This document shows positions 30,535 through 38,629 of a DNA stretch of 64,000 nucleotides, piece by piece. Location: contig NZ_WPNZ01000002.1 in NCBI RefSeq assembly GCF_009755605.1, positions 172,184-236,183 on the forward strand, read 5' to 3'. The translations under genes and the position numbers were made by a program. Below the pieces are notes generated by a model. That model saw nothing but the letters and a program-made list of their open reading frames with translations, did no database searches and was not told the DNA's origin. The first letter of the stretch is position 1. The number at the start of each line of letters is the position of its first letter. The stretch comes from Streptomyces typhae. Lineage in GTDB: Bacteria; Actinomycetota; Actinomycetes; Streptomycetales; Streptomycetaceae.

Positions 30535-30580
30535 GGTGGGCGCGGACGGTTTCGAACCGCCGACATCTGCCTTGTAAGAG
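30535..30580 (-). other. attL core: 3' half of tRNA-Val(UAC)
   Basis: On the minus strand: loop CTTACAA (anticodon TAC), stem GGCAG, variable ATGTC, T-arm GGCGG-TTCGAAA-CCGTC, acceptor CGCGCCC and discriminator A followed by CC. Upstream of the anticodon loop the sequence stops pairing (GGTCT opposite GGCAG), so the 5' half is absent. This is what remains on the host side after a tyrosine integrase inserts an element into a tRNA 3' end. The complete tRNA should be rebuilt at attR beyond the right edge. Confidence 0.82.
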
Positions 30581-30602
30581 ACCGTAAATCGACTACTGGT
30601 TT

Positions 30603-30687
30603 CGCCGGGACTTGCCGAGACTCGCCCGGTAGCGACTTGACCAGCAAATACGAGAACCGCCGAGATTCGCCGAGACTCGCCGAGGGG
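30603..30687. promoter_or_regulatory. 10-bp-phased decamer arrays between attL core and int (probable arm-type sites)
   Basis: CGCCGGGACT-TGCCGAGACT-CGCCCGGTAG (30603-30632) and CGCCGAGATT-CGCCGAGACT-CGCCGAGGGG (30658-30687) are two arrays of three decamers each in the same orientation. Ten-bp spacing puts every copy on one helix face. Position next to the crossover core suggests integrase arm-type or excisionase sites. An inverted copy lies at 33000-33019. Confidence 0.7.
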
Positions 30688-30727
30688 GGTTTGTGGCCCC
30701 GATGTGGCCTCGCGATGGCCTCGCTGG

Positions 30728-32023
30728 TCATGAGACCGCCCGCAGGTGCCGCCCCGTGACCAGCGCGGACCGGACCTCCTCAACCAGCTCGGGCCCGGCG
30801 TGCTGGTACAGCCACGTCACACGGCCGCCGCGCTCATGCCCCATGATCACCTGAACGTCCTTCTCGGGAACGCCTGCGTCCTTCAGTCGCGTCGCGAACG
30901 TGTGCCGAAGGTCGTGCACCCGTGGCCAGTACTCCGTGCGGCCCGTCTCCTCATCCTTCATCAGCCGCGCCAGACCAGCGTCTTTGATGGCGGGAATCCA
31001 GTGACGGCGGAAGTTCGGTCGGGTCAAAACTCCGTCCAAGTCCGTCAGTGCGCCGTCCTTGCCCCTGCGCTGGGTACCCGACAGAGGGCCCCGAAAGATG
31101 AGCTCCTCCGGATGCATACCGTCTTCGATTGAAGATGTGGTGGCCGCAGGCTTCCACTTGGCCACCATCATTTCCACCGCTTCGACTGCGGCCGGCGTTA
31201 GGGGGACCGTCCGAAAGCCCGCTTTCGTTTTCGGTGCAGCCTTCCTTCTGATCTTTCCTCGGTCGTCGATGAGAACTTCCTTTACCTTCACCGTGGCACT
31301 GCCGAGGTCTACGTTGCACAGGCGCAAACCGGTGTACTCACCCCACCGCATACCCGTCTCCTCCGCGAAGACCATGAGCGGCCTGTAGTACTCGGTGAGG
31401 TGCATTCGGATAAGCGCAGCCTGCTCCCGCGTTGGCGGCATCAGCTCATCAGGGTGCCGCTCCTTGGGGGCCTCGATCTCGACGTCGAGCGTCGGGTTCA
31501 CCGTGATACGGCGGTCACGTAGGGCCCCGGTCATCATGTGCCTGAACAGCTCCAGCACCTTGCGCTGCGTCTCGCGTCCCGACACCTCGTTCGTGATCCA
31601 GTCCTGAACCTGAATCCACGTGATCGAGTTGAGCTTACGGTTGCCCCACTTAGGCTGGATGTGGACGTTCCAGGACGATAGCTTCCGGTTGACGGTAGTC
31701 GTCGCCTTCTTCTTCGCGGTAGGCCACCAGATCTCCCACCAGACGTCGACCGTGATCGCGCCGCGTTTGGGGTCTTGATAGGTGCCAGCGTCCAACTGGG
31801 CCCGAACCTTGTTGAGGTGAGCTACCGCGTCCTTCTGGCTGTCGAAGGTCGGGCCGCATAGCTTCCCGTCAGGGTCCCTGTAACGCGCCTGCCACTTGCC
31901 CTGGCAGTCTCTTCGCGGGGTCCTGTCGCTGTACTTGCCGGGCGGGTACTCCTTGAGGCACAGGGGGCAGCCACACAGCTTGCTGCGCTTTTGGCGCGGG
32001 TTCTTCCCAGCGCTACGCGCCAC
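30728..32023 (-). CDS. int: tyrosine site-specific integrase
   Basis: 431 residues. Catalytic residues: Arg226 in TGMRWGEYTGLR, Lys around 265 (KTKAGFR), His370 and Arg373 in HDLRHTFATRL, His396 in GHERGG and nucleophile Tyr406 in TWLYQHA. An SAM-like core-binding domain covers about 85-175. The N-terminus has an unusual C-G-C-P-L-C cluster (17-22) that may bind zinc before the arm-binding domain. It catalyses insertion at tRNA-Val. Its ATG at 32021-32023 overlaps the upstream gene by 11 bases. Confidence 0.95.
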   Translation of the reverse strand: MARSAGKNPRQKRSKLCGCPLCLKEYPPGKYSDRTPRRDCQGKWQARYRDPDGKLCGPTFDSQKDAVAHLNKVRAQLDAGTYQDPKRGAITVDVWWEIWWPTAKKKATTTVNRKLSSWNVHIQPKWGNRKLNSITWIQVQDWITNEVSGRETQRKVLELFRHMMTGALRDRRITVNPTLDVEIEAPKERHPDELMPPTREQAALIRMHLTEYYRPLMVFAEETGMRWGEYTGLRLCNVDLGSATVKVKEVLIDDRGKIRRKAAPKTKAGFRTVPLTPAAVEAVEMMVAKWKPAATTSSIEDGMHPEELIFRGPLSGTQRRGKDGALTDLDGVLTRPNFRRHWIPAIKDAGLARLMKDEETGRTEYWPRVHDLRHTFATRLKDAGVPEKDVQVIMGHERGGRVTWLYQHAGPELVEEVRSALVTGRHLRAVS

Positions 32024-32264
32024 GCTTGATCACCTTCTCGTTCCTTCGCTGCTGTGGAATAGCAGGGAGGAATGCAATCGCCTCCCCACACCAACAGCGT
32101 GCACCGAACTCCTCCTGCTCCACGTTGAGTTGGTGAAGTGCACGCCGAATGGCACGAAGAGCTAGGTGCTCATCGAGCTCAGAGGGGATGGTCAGGAGCT
32201 GACGCCCCGCGTCCCACGGCTGCGTAAGCGTGGCGACCGGCGCGAACTGGACACGAATACACAT
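32013..32264 (-). CDS. small protein coupled to integrase
   Basis: 83 residues. ATG at 32264 has a strong GGGGGAG site. A central amphipathic helix (ELDEHLALRAIRRALHQLN) is followed by a C-x-C pair (ARCWCGEAIAFLP). It overlaps the int start by 11 bases, so the two are co-translated. It may help integrase or couple its expression; no family recognised. Confidence 0.7.
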   Translation of the reverse strand: MCIRVQFAPVATLTQPWDAGRQLLTIPSELDEHLALRAIRRALHQLNVEQEEFGARCWCGEAIAFLPAIPQQRRNEKVIKRGA

Positions 32265-32468
32265 AGACTCCCCCGGGTTACATGCGTGGCTGGGGCTGAC
32301 CAACGGGGGAGGACATCGGTCGTGTGGTTGTGACCGTAGCGCCTACTGAGTGAATATGCGACCACTCTGCGCGAGATCGGTGTTCGGTTTTGCACAGCGG
32401 GTGAGCGAGCCTTCAGGCGTAGACCTTGGCAGACCCCAAAGGGTTGCAGCCTTTTTCTTGACGCGCGG
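32265..32468. other. intergenic region between repressor and int operon
   Basis: About 200 bases. AAAGG..CCTTTTTC near 32440-32458 forms a small hairpin with a T-run. The int operon promoter must lie here; no consensus hexamers are certain. Confidence 0.45.
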
Positions 32469-32846
32469 TCAGCTCTTGTGGTTGCTATCCCGAAGCGCTC
32501 TCGCTTGAATCAGCGTGGTCCGCTGCTGCTCCTCAGTCAACTCACGGAAGTACGCGAGGAGTTGACCCTCTCGGTCGGGGTCGAGAGGCCCCGGGGCCTT
32601 GCGGCCGGCGGCGGCGAAGAGTCGCTCTTCGGCGTACCGCGGGAAAGCGGCCGCGAGAGCCCGGATAGCGTCCGCCCGCGGGGTCCGCTTGCCGTGCGCC
32701 CACGTATTGACGGCGGAGACGGACATGTCGAGGCCCTGCGCGGCGAGGCGTCGCTGGACCTCGGTGTCACTGACCCCGTAGTCGTTCTTCAGCTCAACGA
32801 AGACCTGCGCGAAGGTCTCGGAGGTGGGGGTCTCGTCGGTCTCCAC
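32469..32846 (-). CDS. phage repressor-like XRE protein
   Basis: 125 residues from GTG 32846. The HTH is VSDTEVQRRLAAQGLDMSVS then AVNTWAHGKRTPRADAIRAL (about 19-58), with a C-terminal helical part (GQLLAYFRELTEEQQRTTLIQ). Position opposite the Cro-like gene marks it as the lysogeny repressor. A TTG at 32882 extends it by 12 residues, but that start would lie inside the 13-bp inverted repeat, so 32846 or a leaderless form is preferred. Confidence 0.75.
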   Translation of the reverse strand: METDETPTSETFAQVFVELKNDYGVSDTEVQRRLAAQGLDMSVSAVNTWAHGKRTPRADAIRALAAAFPRYAEERLFAAAGRKAPGPLDPDREGQLLAYFRELTEEQQRTTLIQARALRDSNHKS

Positions 32847-32864
32847 GGGGCAAGACTGCCCGTC

Positions 32865-32897
32865 CGCTTCTACTTTTCGCAAGTAAAAGTAGAAGCG
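32865..32897. promoter_or_regulatory. 13-bp perfect inverted repeat, probable repressor operator
   Basis: CGCTTCTACTTTT (32865-32877) and AAAAGTAGAAGCG (32885-32897) are perfect inverted arms around a 7-bp centre. It sits at the start of the repressor gene in the divergent control region, the classical place for autoregulation. Confidence 0.8.
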
Positions 32898-32999
32898 TGG
32901 CGCAAAACGTAGCGGCGCGCGACATCCCCGTCACGCGCCGTCGATGGCGTCATGCGCCAAGAGAATAGAACGCACTTACGAAGCGCGCAGCCCTCGGTC

Positions 33000-33054
33000 A
33001 GACTCGGCGAATCTCGGCGAAACCGTTGACTCGCTGCGACTGCGACTGTAGAAA
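33000..33054 (+). promoter_or_regulatory. rightward early promoter with decamer repeat upstream
   Basis: TTGACT (33026-33031) and TAGAAA (33049-33054) are 17 bp apart, a good sigma-70 promoter pointing to the Cro-like gene. Directly upstream (33000-33019) are two inverted copies of the attL decamer, CGCCGAGATT and CGCCGAGTCT on the minus strand. Confidence 0.7.
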
Positions 33055-33111
33055 TGTCGCAACGCCTCGACGAGAGGCGCCTCACTTCCCACCATCCGGC
33101 GCGAGGTCCCC

Positions 33112-33426
33112 ATGCCGAAACTCAGCCGCAAGGGCGATGGCAAGCCACTCAGAGACGCAATGGAGCGCGCCGGCCTTAGCGGACCCGAGCTCGCCGAGGC
33201 CACCAAAGAGGTCGATCCGACCGGTCGGGGCATCAGCTCCGCCACCGTCGGTCGCCTCACCGGGCGCGGTAAGACCGCTCGCACACACTGCGAGTTGGCA
33301 ACGGCTTGGCTCGTGGCTGAAGCGCTGCACAGGCGGACCAGCGCGCCCCTCCAGGACCTCTTCAGCATGCCCTCACGTTCGACTACGACAGTAGAAAGGT
33401 CAAGGTCTGATGCCGAAGAAGAGTGA
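33112..33426 (+). CDS. Cro-like XRE protein
   Basis: 104 residues. The HTH region is LRDAMERAGLSGPELAEAT, then ISSATVGRLTGRGKTAR, followed by a helix (ATAWLVAEALHRRTSAPLQDLF). As the first rightward gene after the early promoter it is placed like cro. ATG at 33112 follows GCGAGG. It overlaps the next gene by 17 bases. Confidence 0.75.
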   Translation: MPKLSRKGDGKPLRDAMERAGLSGPELAEATKEVDPTGRGISSATVGRLTGRGKTARTHCELATAWLVAEALHRRTSAPLQDLFSMPSRSTTTVERSRSDAEEE

Positions 33427-33658
33427 CCGCCGCGTCGCCCTGCCGGCCGGTCTCGTTCCGCTGCTCACGCAGAAGGAGATCGAGACGTACTACGGCGTGT
33501 CCGAATGGCAGATCCTCCAGTGGATCAAGGGCGGGATGCCCCAGGAGCCCTTCGCGGGCCGCGGGCGCCGCTTCTCCCTCGCCAAGTGCGAGGCCTGGCA
33601 CGCCGATAACGACGAGCTCATGGACGACGAGGCCGACGTTCTCGCCGCCTCCGTCTGA
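33410..33658 (+). CDS. excisionase-like MerR/AlpA-type DNA-binding protein
   Basis: 82 residues with a winged-helix: LTQKEIETYYGVSEWQILQWI (19-39), then GRGRRFSLAKCEAWHADND. This layout is typical of recombination directionality factors and AlpA-like regulators. Being in the early lysogeny module it probably directs excision with the integrase. ATG 33410 follows AAGG at 33397-33400. Confidence 0.72.
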   Translation: MPKKSDRRVALPAGLVPLLTQKEIETYYGVSEWQILQWIKGGMPQEPFAGRGRRFSLAKCEAWHADNDELMDDEADVLAASV

Positions 33659-33753
33659 CTATCCCCTGAAGGCGCCGCAGGGGCCGCCCGACTTCCCGGC
33701 CCGGCGAACCCCCACGACTACGGCGCCTCATCACACGAGAAACGAGGTCACCG

Positions 33754-34104
33754 ATGACCACAGAGATTACCGTCCGGCCGCTCGGCGAGTTCGGACTGAT
33801 CAGCGACAACCACCGCGCCGTCAGGGCGATGCTCGACTTCTCCCCTCTGCCCGCGCCGACGATGATCGCCCGGCCTGACGCCGTGTTCGTCACGGTCGCG
33901 GACCTGGACGACCTCGGCGAGTGGCTCCAGGAGCGGGGCGGCACCATCCACATCAGCTCGGCTGGTGACGGCCTGGAGCTGTGGACCCTCCTCACGGCGA
34001 CGCCGCCGCGGGCCGATGGGTCGTCGGTTCCGGTGCGGGTGTCGGTGCCGGTGCCGATGGGCGAGTCGGTCATGGCATACATCCGTGCGGCGGTGGCGGA
34101 ATGA
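33754..34104 (+). CDS. hypothetical phage protein
   Basis: 116 residues, soluble, alpha/beta in appearance (VFVTVADLDDLGEWLQERGG). It ends by a 4-base overlap with the next gene. No family recognised. The ATG follows AACGAGG. Confidence 0.65.
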   Translation: MTTEITVRPLGEFGLISDNHRAVRAMLDFSPLPAPTMIARPDAVFVTVADLDDLGEWLQERGGTIHISSAGDGLELWTLLTATPPRADGSSVPVRVSVPVPMGESVMAYIRAAVAE

Positions 34105-35027
34105 GTGCGCCGACGTCGCATGACCCGGTCGCGGTCAACACCCGGGACGGCGTGGCGTGGCTGCGCCGTGCGGTGACGGTGGACGGGCGTGCCCTGTACG
34201 CGATGGACGGTGCCGTCATGGGTGCCCCGGAATTCGTGCTGGCAACGCTGGAGGATCTGGCGGAACGGGGGATCACGGGGTCGGCGGATGTGCTGCCGAT
34301 GCCGGTGGGCCCGGCGCCGCAGACGCTGCGCGAGGCCGACGAACTGGCCGTGTTCCGGGCGCTGGAGCTGGGAGACGTCGACGGCCGGGTATCGGCGTCG
34401 TGTGGGAAGCCCGGCCACCCGACATGGTTGCGCAAGGTTGACGACACCCGTGCCTGCCCGTGGTGCGTGATGGATCTCCAGAACGATTCGCTGGTCGCTC
34501 GGACGCACCAGTTGGCGCTCTACCAGGAGATGGAGCGCAACTTCTGGGGCAACCAGCGGGTGGACGAGTCCCTGGCGGCGGTCGCGAATCGGCGGATCGC
34601 CGAGCTGAATGAGGAGCGCGACAAGCTGCGGGCTCGGGTTGCCGAGCTGGAGGCCGAGAAGCAGCAGGCGTCCGCTCTCGGGGCTGCTGCCGAGGAGCGG
34701 CTCGCCGCGCGGATCTTCGGTGACGAGGCCACGGCGGACGAGCTTCCCGAGGTGGAGGTGCGGGCGCAGCGTGCGGCGCTGCTCGCGATGCTGCCGAAGG
34801 CCCCGCCTCCGGTGCCGATGCCTGGTCAGGGGCCGGAGCTGCGTGCTGCGTATGGGGTGTGGGAGCGGGTTGCTGGGGTGCTCGGTGTCGAGCTGCCGCA
34901 GGGGCCGCCGATGTCGGTGGCCGAGTCGTCGGAGAAGCTGCGGCTGTTGTTCGCCGGGGCCGAGGCCATGGGCATCCCGCTGCCGCCGAGGGGCGATGAC
35001 TCGCCTGAGGCGGGTGATGGGTCGTGA
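34101..35027 (+). CDS. hypothetical phage protein with zinc motif and coiled coil
   Basis: 308 residues. Residues ~103-125 hold C-x4-H and C-x2-C (CGKPGHPTWL ... ACPWC), a likely zinc knuckle. A coiled coil follows (NRRIAELNEERDKLRARVAEL, about 165-195). The C-terminal third is Pro-rich with helices. Function unknown; in the early operon. Confidence 0.65.
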   Translation: MSAPTSHDPVAVNTRDGVAWLRRAVTVDGRALYAMDGAVMGAPEFVLATLEDLAERGITGSADVLPMPVGPAPQTLREADELAVFRALELGDVDGRVSASCGKPGHPTWLRKVDDTRACPWCVMDLQNDSLVARTHQLALYQEMERNFWGNQRVDESLAAVANRRIAELNEERDKLRARVAELEAEKQQASALGAAAEERLAARIFGDEATADELPEVEVRAQRAALLAMLPKAPPPVPMPGQGPELRAAYGVWERVAGVLGVELPQGPPMSVAESSEKLRLLFAGAEAMGIPLPPRGDDSPEAGDGS

Positions 35028-35278
35028 TGCCCGAGTCCCTGCCTTCCGCGATGTGCCTGGCGACGAGCGTGTACGCCGCGCTGTCGGTACCGGTGCTGCT
35101 GGTGCCCGATGACCCGCAGTGGCCGTCCGTCCGGGAGCTGATCGAGACCCGGGCCGGGGACCGGCTGCTCGTCGAGGCCGCCCGCGCCCGTGACACCGCC
35201 CGGGATGTCCGGGCTCGGGCCGTGCAGGCGGCCGTCCTTCTGCTCCGTCTCTCCGCCCGTAAGGGAGCCGCACGATGA
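35027..35278 (+). CDS. small helical phage protein
   Basis: 83 residues, strongly helical and Arg-rich in the second half (EAARARDTARDVRARAVQAA). GTG at 35024 or ATG at 35027 overlaps the previous stop. No family recognised. Confidence 0.6.
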   Translation: MPESLPSAMCLATSVYAALSVPVLLVPDDPQWPSVRELIETRAGDRLLVEAARARDTARDVRARAVQAAVLLLRLSARKGAAR

Positions 35279-35637
35279 AGCACCGTATCGAGGGCCCGAC
35301 CCCCCTCACCATCAAGGCCACGGCCACTGGCGCCGAGATCGGCCTCGCCAGCTTCCTCAAGCTCGTGTTCCTGGAGCTTTTCGAGGACGCCGACGGCGAC
35401 CCGTCGTCGTTCGCCGAGGAGTTCGCCGACATGCACTCGTTGTCGCAGGCTGCGCAGCGTGGTGGCGTCGACTGCCACGCCCGGCACGAGTTCGACGAGC
35501 GGCTCGACCAGATGATCGACCGGTACGCGGACGAGGGCACGGTGAAAGTGCCGTCGTGTGGGGTGACGCAGCTCGCGGCTGTGGTGCGGGAGATCGCGGC
35601 GCCGCGTCCGGTGCCGGGGCAGCGGGGTGCCGCGTGA
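35275..35637 (+). CDS. hypothetical phage protein
   Basis: 120 residues, acidic in the centre (LFEDADGDPSSFAEEFADM). The N-terminal beta-rich part (PLTIKATATGAEIGL) precedes helices. Overlaps both neighbours by four bases. No family recognised. Confidence 0.62.
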   Translation: MKHRIEGPTPLTIKATATGAEIGLASFLKLVFLELFEDADGDPSSFAEEFADMHSLSQAAQRGGVDCHARHEFDERLDQMIDRYADEGTVKVPSCGVTQLAAVVREIAAPRPVPGQRGAA

Positions 35638-36011
35638 AGAAGCCCGTGAAGATCAACGGCCGCCTGACCATCACCCCGCCCATTGGCGCCTTCTGGACTC
35701 AGGCGGACTGCGCGGACGAGACCGCGACCATGCGGTCCGAGGTCTGGCCTGCCGTCCGGAAGTTCATCGCCGAAAACTACCCCGGATACGGCCTTGCGTT
35801 CACGGCCGACGACATCGCCATCTGCACGCTCTGCGGCTTGGAGTTCGAGGCGCTGACCGCCGACGAGGCGGCCGACGAGGCGACTCGGCAAGACGAGCAC
35901 AGCGTGGAGGGTGAGCCGGTGTGCTGCTACGCGGCAATCGGCGAATTCCGTGCAGAGCGGGGCATCCCGCCGCTCGTCGAAGAGCAGCGCGGGATCGGTG
36001 GTGCCGCGTGA
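35634..36011 (+). CDS. hypothetical phage protein with Cys pairs
   Basis: 125 residues. Contains C-x2-C (ICTLCGLEFEAL, about 63-74) and CC in EPVCCYAAIGEF, a possible zinc site. GTG at 35634. Function unknown. Confidence 0.62.
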   Translation: MKKPVKINGRLTITPPIGAFWTQADCADETATMRSEVWPAVRKFIAENYPGYGLAFTADDIAICTLCGLEFEALTADEAADEATRQDEHSVEGEPVCCYAAIGEFRAERGIPPLVEEQRGIGGAA

Positions 36012-36655
36012 GCGAGACCGTGATGACGCCGGAGGCCGCGCTCGTGCGGTTGCGGCAGTACCAGGAGCGGCTCGCGCCGACGTGGTCGACCGCGTCGTAC
36101 GGCGGCTCGTCGGCGGAGGTGACGCTGGCGGAGATTGCGCGTGTGCTGGCCGCTGAGGTCGAGACGTTGCGTGCGCGAGTGGAAGAACTGGTGCGGCAGC
36201 GGGACGACCTGCTCGTTGAGGACGCGCTCGCCGAGCGGGCCCGTGAGGGCGAAGAGCCGCTGGTCGTGTCCCGTTTCGACACCGCCATCGAGCCCGCGCC
36301 CGAGGAGGAGCCGGTCCTGACGATCGGGGCGATCGCCGAGGACGGCCGCCCGGTCGCGCTGCTGCTGGACGTCGAGACCCGCGCGAAGGTCGGCGCCTGG
36401 ATCACTGTCCCGGCGCCGCGGGCGGCGTCGTCGAGGGAGCGGCGTCTGGAGCAGCTCCTCGACACCATCCGCCAGCACGGCGGGACGTGGACGTCCGGGC
36501 GCGTGCAGGGCTTCCGGCGTGTGCCTGGCGGTGCGACGCAGCGCGGCACCGCCCGACGTGATCTCGCTGAGCTGCGCGATCGGGGCCATCTCACCGAGCA
36601 CGGGCCGCAGGACGGCCGCTACTACACCCTCTCGAGGAAGGACGGCCGCTCATGA
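36008..36655 (+). CDS. phage protein with coiled coil and C-terminal winged helix
   Basis: 215 residues. A coiled coil (AAEVETLRARVEELVRQRDDL, about 47-67) and an acidic linker are followed by a winged-helix-like domain at about 145-210 (RRLEQLLDTIRQHGGTWTSG ... RDLAELRDRGHLTEHG) resembling DnaD-less replication or regulatory wHTH. GTG at 36008. Confidence 0.65.
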   Translation: MSETVMTPEAALVRLRQYQERLAPTWSTASYGGSSAEVTLAEIARVLAAEVETLRARVEELVRQRDDLLVEDALAERAREGEEPLVVSRFDTAIEPAPEEEPVLTIGAIAEDGRPVALLLDVETRAKVGAWITVPAPRAASSRERRLEQLLDTIRQHGGTWTSGRVQGFRRVPGGATQRGTARRDLAELRDRGHLTEHGPQDGRYYTLSRKDGRS

Positions 36656-36879
36656 CCGGGCCCGAGCACTACCGCGAAGCCGAGCGCCTTCTGCGCGACC
36701 AGTACCGCACCGACCAGAGCATCGCCGAGGCGCAGGTTCACGCGACGCTCGCCCTCGCCGCCGCCACGGCTATGCAGGCCGCCGTCGACGGGTGCGAGCC
36801 CGGCATGGGCTCCGGCGAGTACCACGAGTGGTACCAGGCCGCAGGCGTGAAGCCGCGGCAGGGTGGCGATGCGGGATGA
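36652..36879 (+). CDS. small hypothetical phage protein
   Basis: 75 residues, helical (HYREAERLLRDQYRTDQSIAE, then ATLALAAATAMQAAV), ending in GEYHEWYQAAG. Common in streptomycete phage operons. Function unknown. Confidence 0.62.
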   Translation: MTGPEHYREAERLLRDQYRTDQSIAEAQVHATLALAAATAMQAAVDGCEPGMGSGEYHEWYQAAGVKPRQGGDAG

Positions 36880-37769
36880 CGACGACCGCGCGCGCCGGGG
36901 CCACCACGGCCCCGGCCGCCGGGCCGACTCCCACCGTCGAGCCCGGCATCCACGAGATGACCAACGAGGAATACCACTCCCACCGCGGCATCCTCTCCTC
37001 CAGCGGCGCCCGCCTGCTCCTGCCCCCGTCCTGCCCCGCCCTGTTCCGGCACGCACAGGACGCCCCGCAGGAGCCGAAGAAGACCTTCGAGCTCGGCTCG
37101 GCAGCACACAAGCTGGTCCTCGGCGAAGGCCCCGACCTCGTACGGGTCGACGCGGACAAGTGGACCACCAACGCCGTCAAGGCCGAGGTCACCGCGATCC
37201 GGGACGAAGGCGGCATCCCCCTCAAGCCCGCCGAGTACGAGCAGGTCCACGCGATGGCCGACGCGCTGCGCCGCCACCCAGTCGCCGCCGCCCTGTTCGA
37301 CCCCGCCCGCGGCCGCCCGGAACAGTCCCTGTTCTGGCGGGACCGGCCCACCGGCGTCATGCGCCGAGCCCGCTTCGACTGGCTCCCCGACCCTCGCGCC
37401 GGCCGCCTCATCATCCCCGACTACAAGACCTGCCGGTCCGCTGAACCGGGCGCACTCGCACGGGCCGTGGAGACCCTCGGCTACCACCAGCAAGACGACT
37501 GGTACCGCGCAGCGGCCCGCGCGCTGGATCTCGCCGACGACAGCGCGGCGTTCGTCTTCGTCTGTCAGGAGAAGACCCCGCCGTACATCGTCACGGTCAT
37601 CGAGATGGACGCCGAGGCCCGCCGCATCGGCGCGGCCCGCAACCGTCGCGCGCTCGAAGTCTTCGCCGAGTGCACCGCCTCCGGGCACTGGCCCGGCTAC
37701 AGCGACGAGATCGCCTACCTCTCCCTGCCCACGTGGGCCGCCATCCGTGACACCGAGGAGTACCTGTGA
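36876..37769 (+). CDS. RecE-like / PDDEXK exonuclease
   Basis: 297 residues. Hallmarks: MTNEEYHSHRGILSSSGAR and the helix KTFELGSAAHKLVLG, then the nuclease motif with Asp and the E/D-x-K element (LIIPDYKTC at about 188-196), and YHQQDDWYRAA. This matches exodeoxyribonuclease VIII-like (PF12684) enzymes that make 3' single-stranded ends for annealing. It is coupled to the RecT-like gene by a 4-base overlap. Confidence 0.83.
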   Translation: MTTTARAGATTAPAAGPTPTVEPGIHEMTNEEYHSHRGILSSSGARLLLPPSCPALFRHAQDAPQEPKKTFELGSAAHKLVLGEGPDLVRVDADKWTTNAVKAEVTAIRDEGGIPLKPAEYEQVHAMADALRRHPVAAALFDPARGRPEQSLFWRDRPTGVMRRARFDWLPDPRAGRLIIPDYKTCRSAEPGALARAVETLGYHQQDDWYRAAARALDLADDSAAFVFVCQEKTPPYIVTVIEMDAEARRIGAARNRRALEVFAECTASGHWPGYSDEIAYLSLPTWAAIRDTEEYL

Positions 37770-38629
37770 ACCAGCCGATCGAACGCATGGCCCCGGCGTC
37801 CGCTCCCGCCCGCGTCGGCCAGGGCACGGCAGTCGAGCAGTCCCGCGCCGTCGCCGAGGTCCAGGCCGCGATCGTCGTCGCCCAGCAGTGCCCGCGCGAC
37901 ATCAACGCCGCCATCGCCGAGATGCGCCAGTCCTGCACCCAGCCCTTCCTCGCCGAGCGCGCGTTCTTCCGCTACTCCCGCGGCGGCGGCAACATCACCG
38001 GCCCATCCGTCCACCTGGCCCGGGAGCTGGCTCGCTGCTGGGGCAACATCCAGTACGGCCTCGTCGAGATGCGCCGCGACGACGAGTTCGGCCAGTCCGA
38101 GATGCAGGCCTTCGCCTGGGACGTCGAGAAGAACTCCCGCAACAGCTCGACGTTCATCGTCCCGCACAAGCGGGACCAGAAGGGCGGCCCGAAGCAGCTC
38201 ACCGACATGCGGGACATCTACGAGAACAACGCTAACAACGGCGCCCGCCGCGTGCGGGAGGCGATCTTCGCGATCTTGCCGCCGTGGTTCGTCGAGGAAG
38301 CCAAGCAGCTCTGCAACAAGACCCTCCAGGACGGCGGCGGCAAGCCGCTCCCGCAGCGGATCGCGGACGCCATCCGCGCCTTCGAGGGTATCGGCGTCAC
38401 GCAGGACCGCATCGAGACCAAGCTCGGGCGCCCATCCGGGAAGTGGACCGAGCACGACGTCGCCCAGTTGCTGGTGGCGTTCCAGTCGATCAACCGTGGC
38501 GAGGTGACGGCGGACGAGGAGTTCCCGCTGCCGCGGGTCACGGTCGACGAGGTCAAGCAGCAGGCGGCGGACAGCGGCAAGGCTGACTGGCCCGCGGCGA
38601 CGTTGCCTGGAGCGGGGGCGCGCGCGTGA
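37766..38629 (+). CDS. putative RecT-like single-strand annealing protein
   Basis: 287 residues. GPSVHLARELARCWGNIQYG and the later SQMQAFAWDV-type segment, DMRDIYENNANNGARRVREA and AILPPWFVEEA are typical of actinophage proteins paired with RecE-like nucleases. RecT homology is an inference from this pairing and fold-like patterns, since RecT proteins diverge strongly. GTG at 37766. Confidence 0.6.
   Translation: MNQPIERMAPASAPARVGQGTAVEQSRAVAEVQAAIVVAQQCPRDINAAIAEMRQSCTQPFLAERAFFRYSRGGGNITGPSVHLARELARCWGNIQYGLVEMRRDDEFGQSEMQAFAWDVEKNSRNSSTFIVPHKRDQKGGPKQLTDMRDIYENNANNGARRVREAIFAILPPWFVEEAKQLCNKTLQDGGGKPLPQRIADAIRAFEGIGVTQDRIETKLGRPSGKWTEHDVAQLLVAFQSINRGEVTADEEFPLPRVTVDEVKQQAADSGKADWPAATLPGAGARA

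Noticed and set aside
30541..30580. A complete tRNA on either strand near 30.55 kb
   Set aside because: The D-arm and 5' acceptor are absent, and on the plus strand the T-loop is not canonical; only the 3' half of tRNA-Val fits.
33618..35900. 760-codon minus-strand frame in the early operon
   Set aside because: It opposes six coupled small genes with start/stop overlaps and has no domain-like segment.
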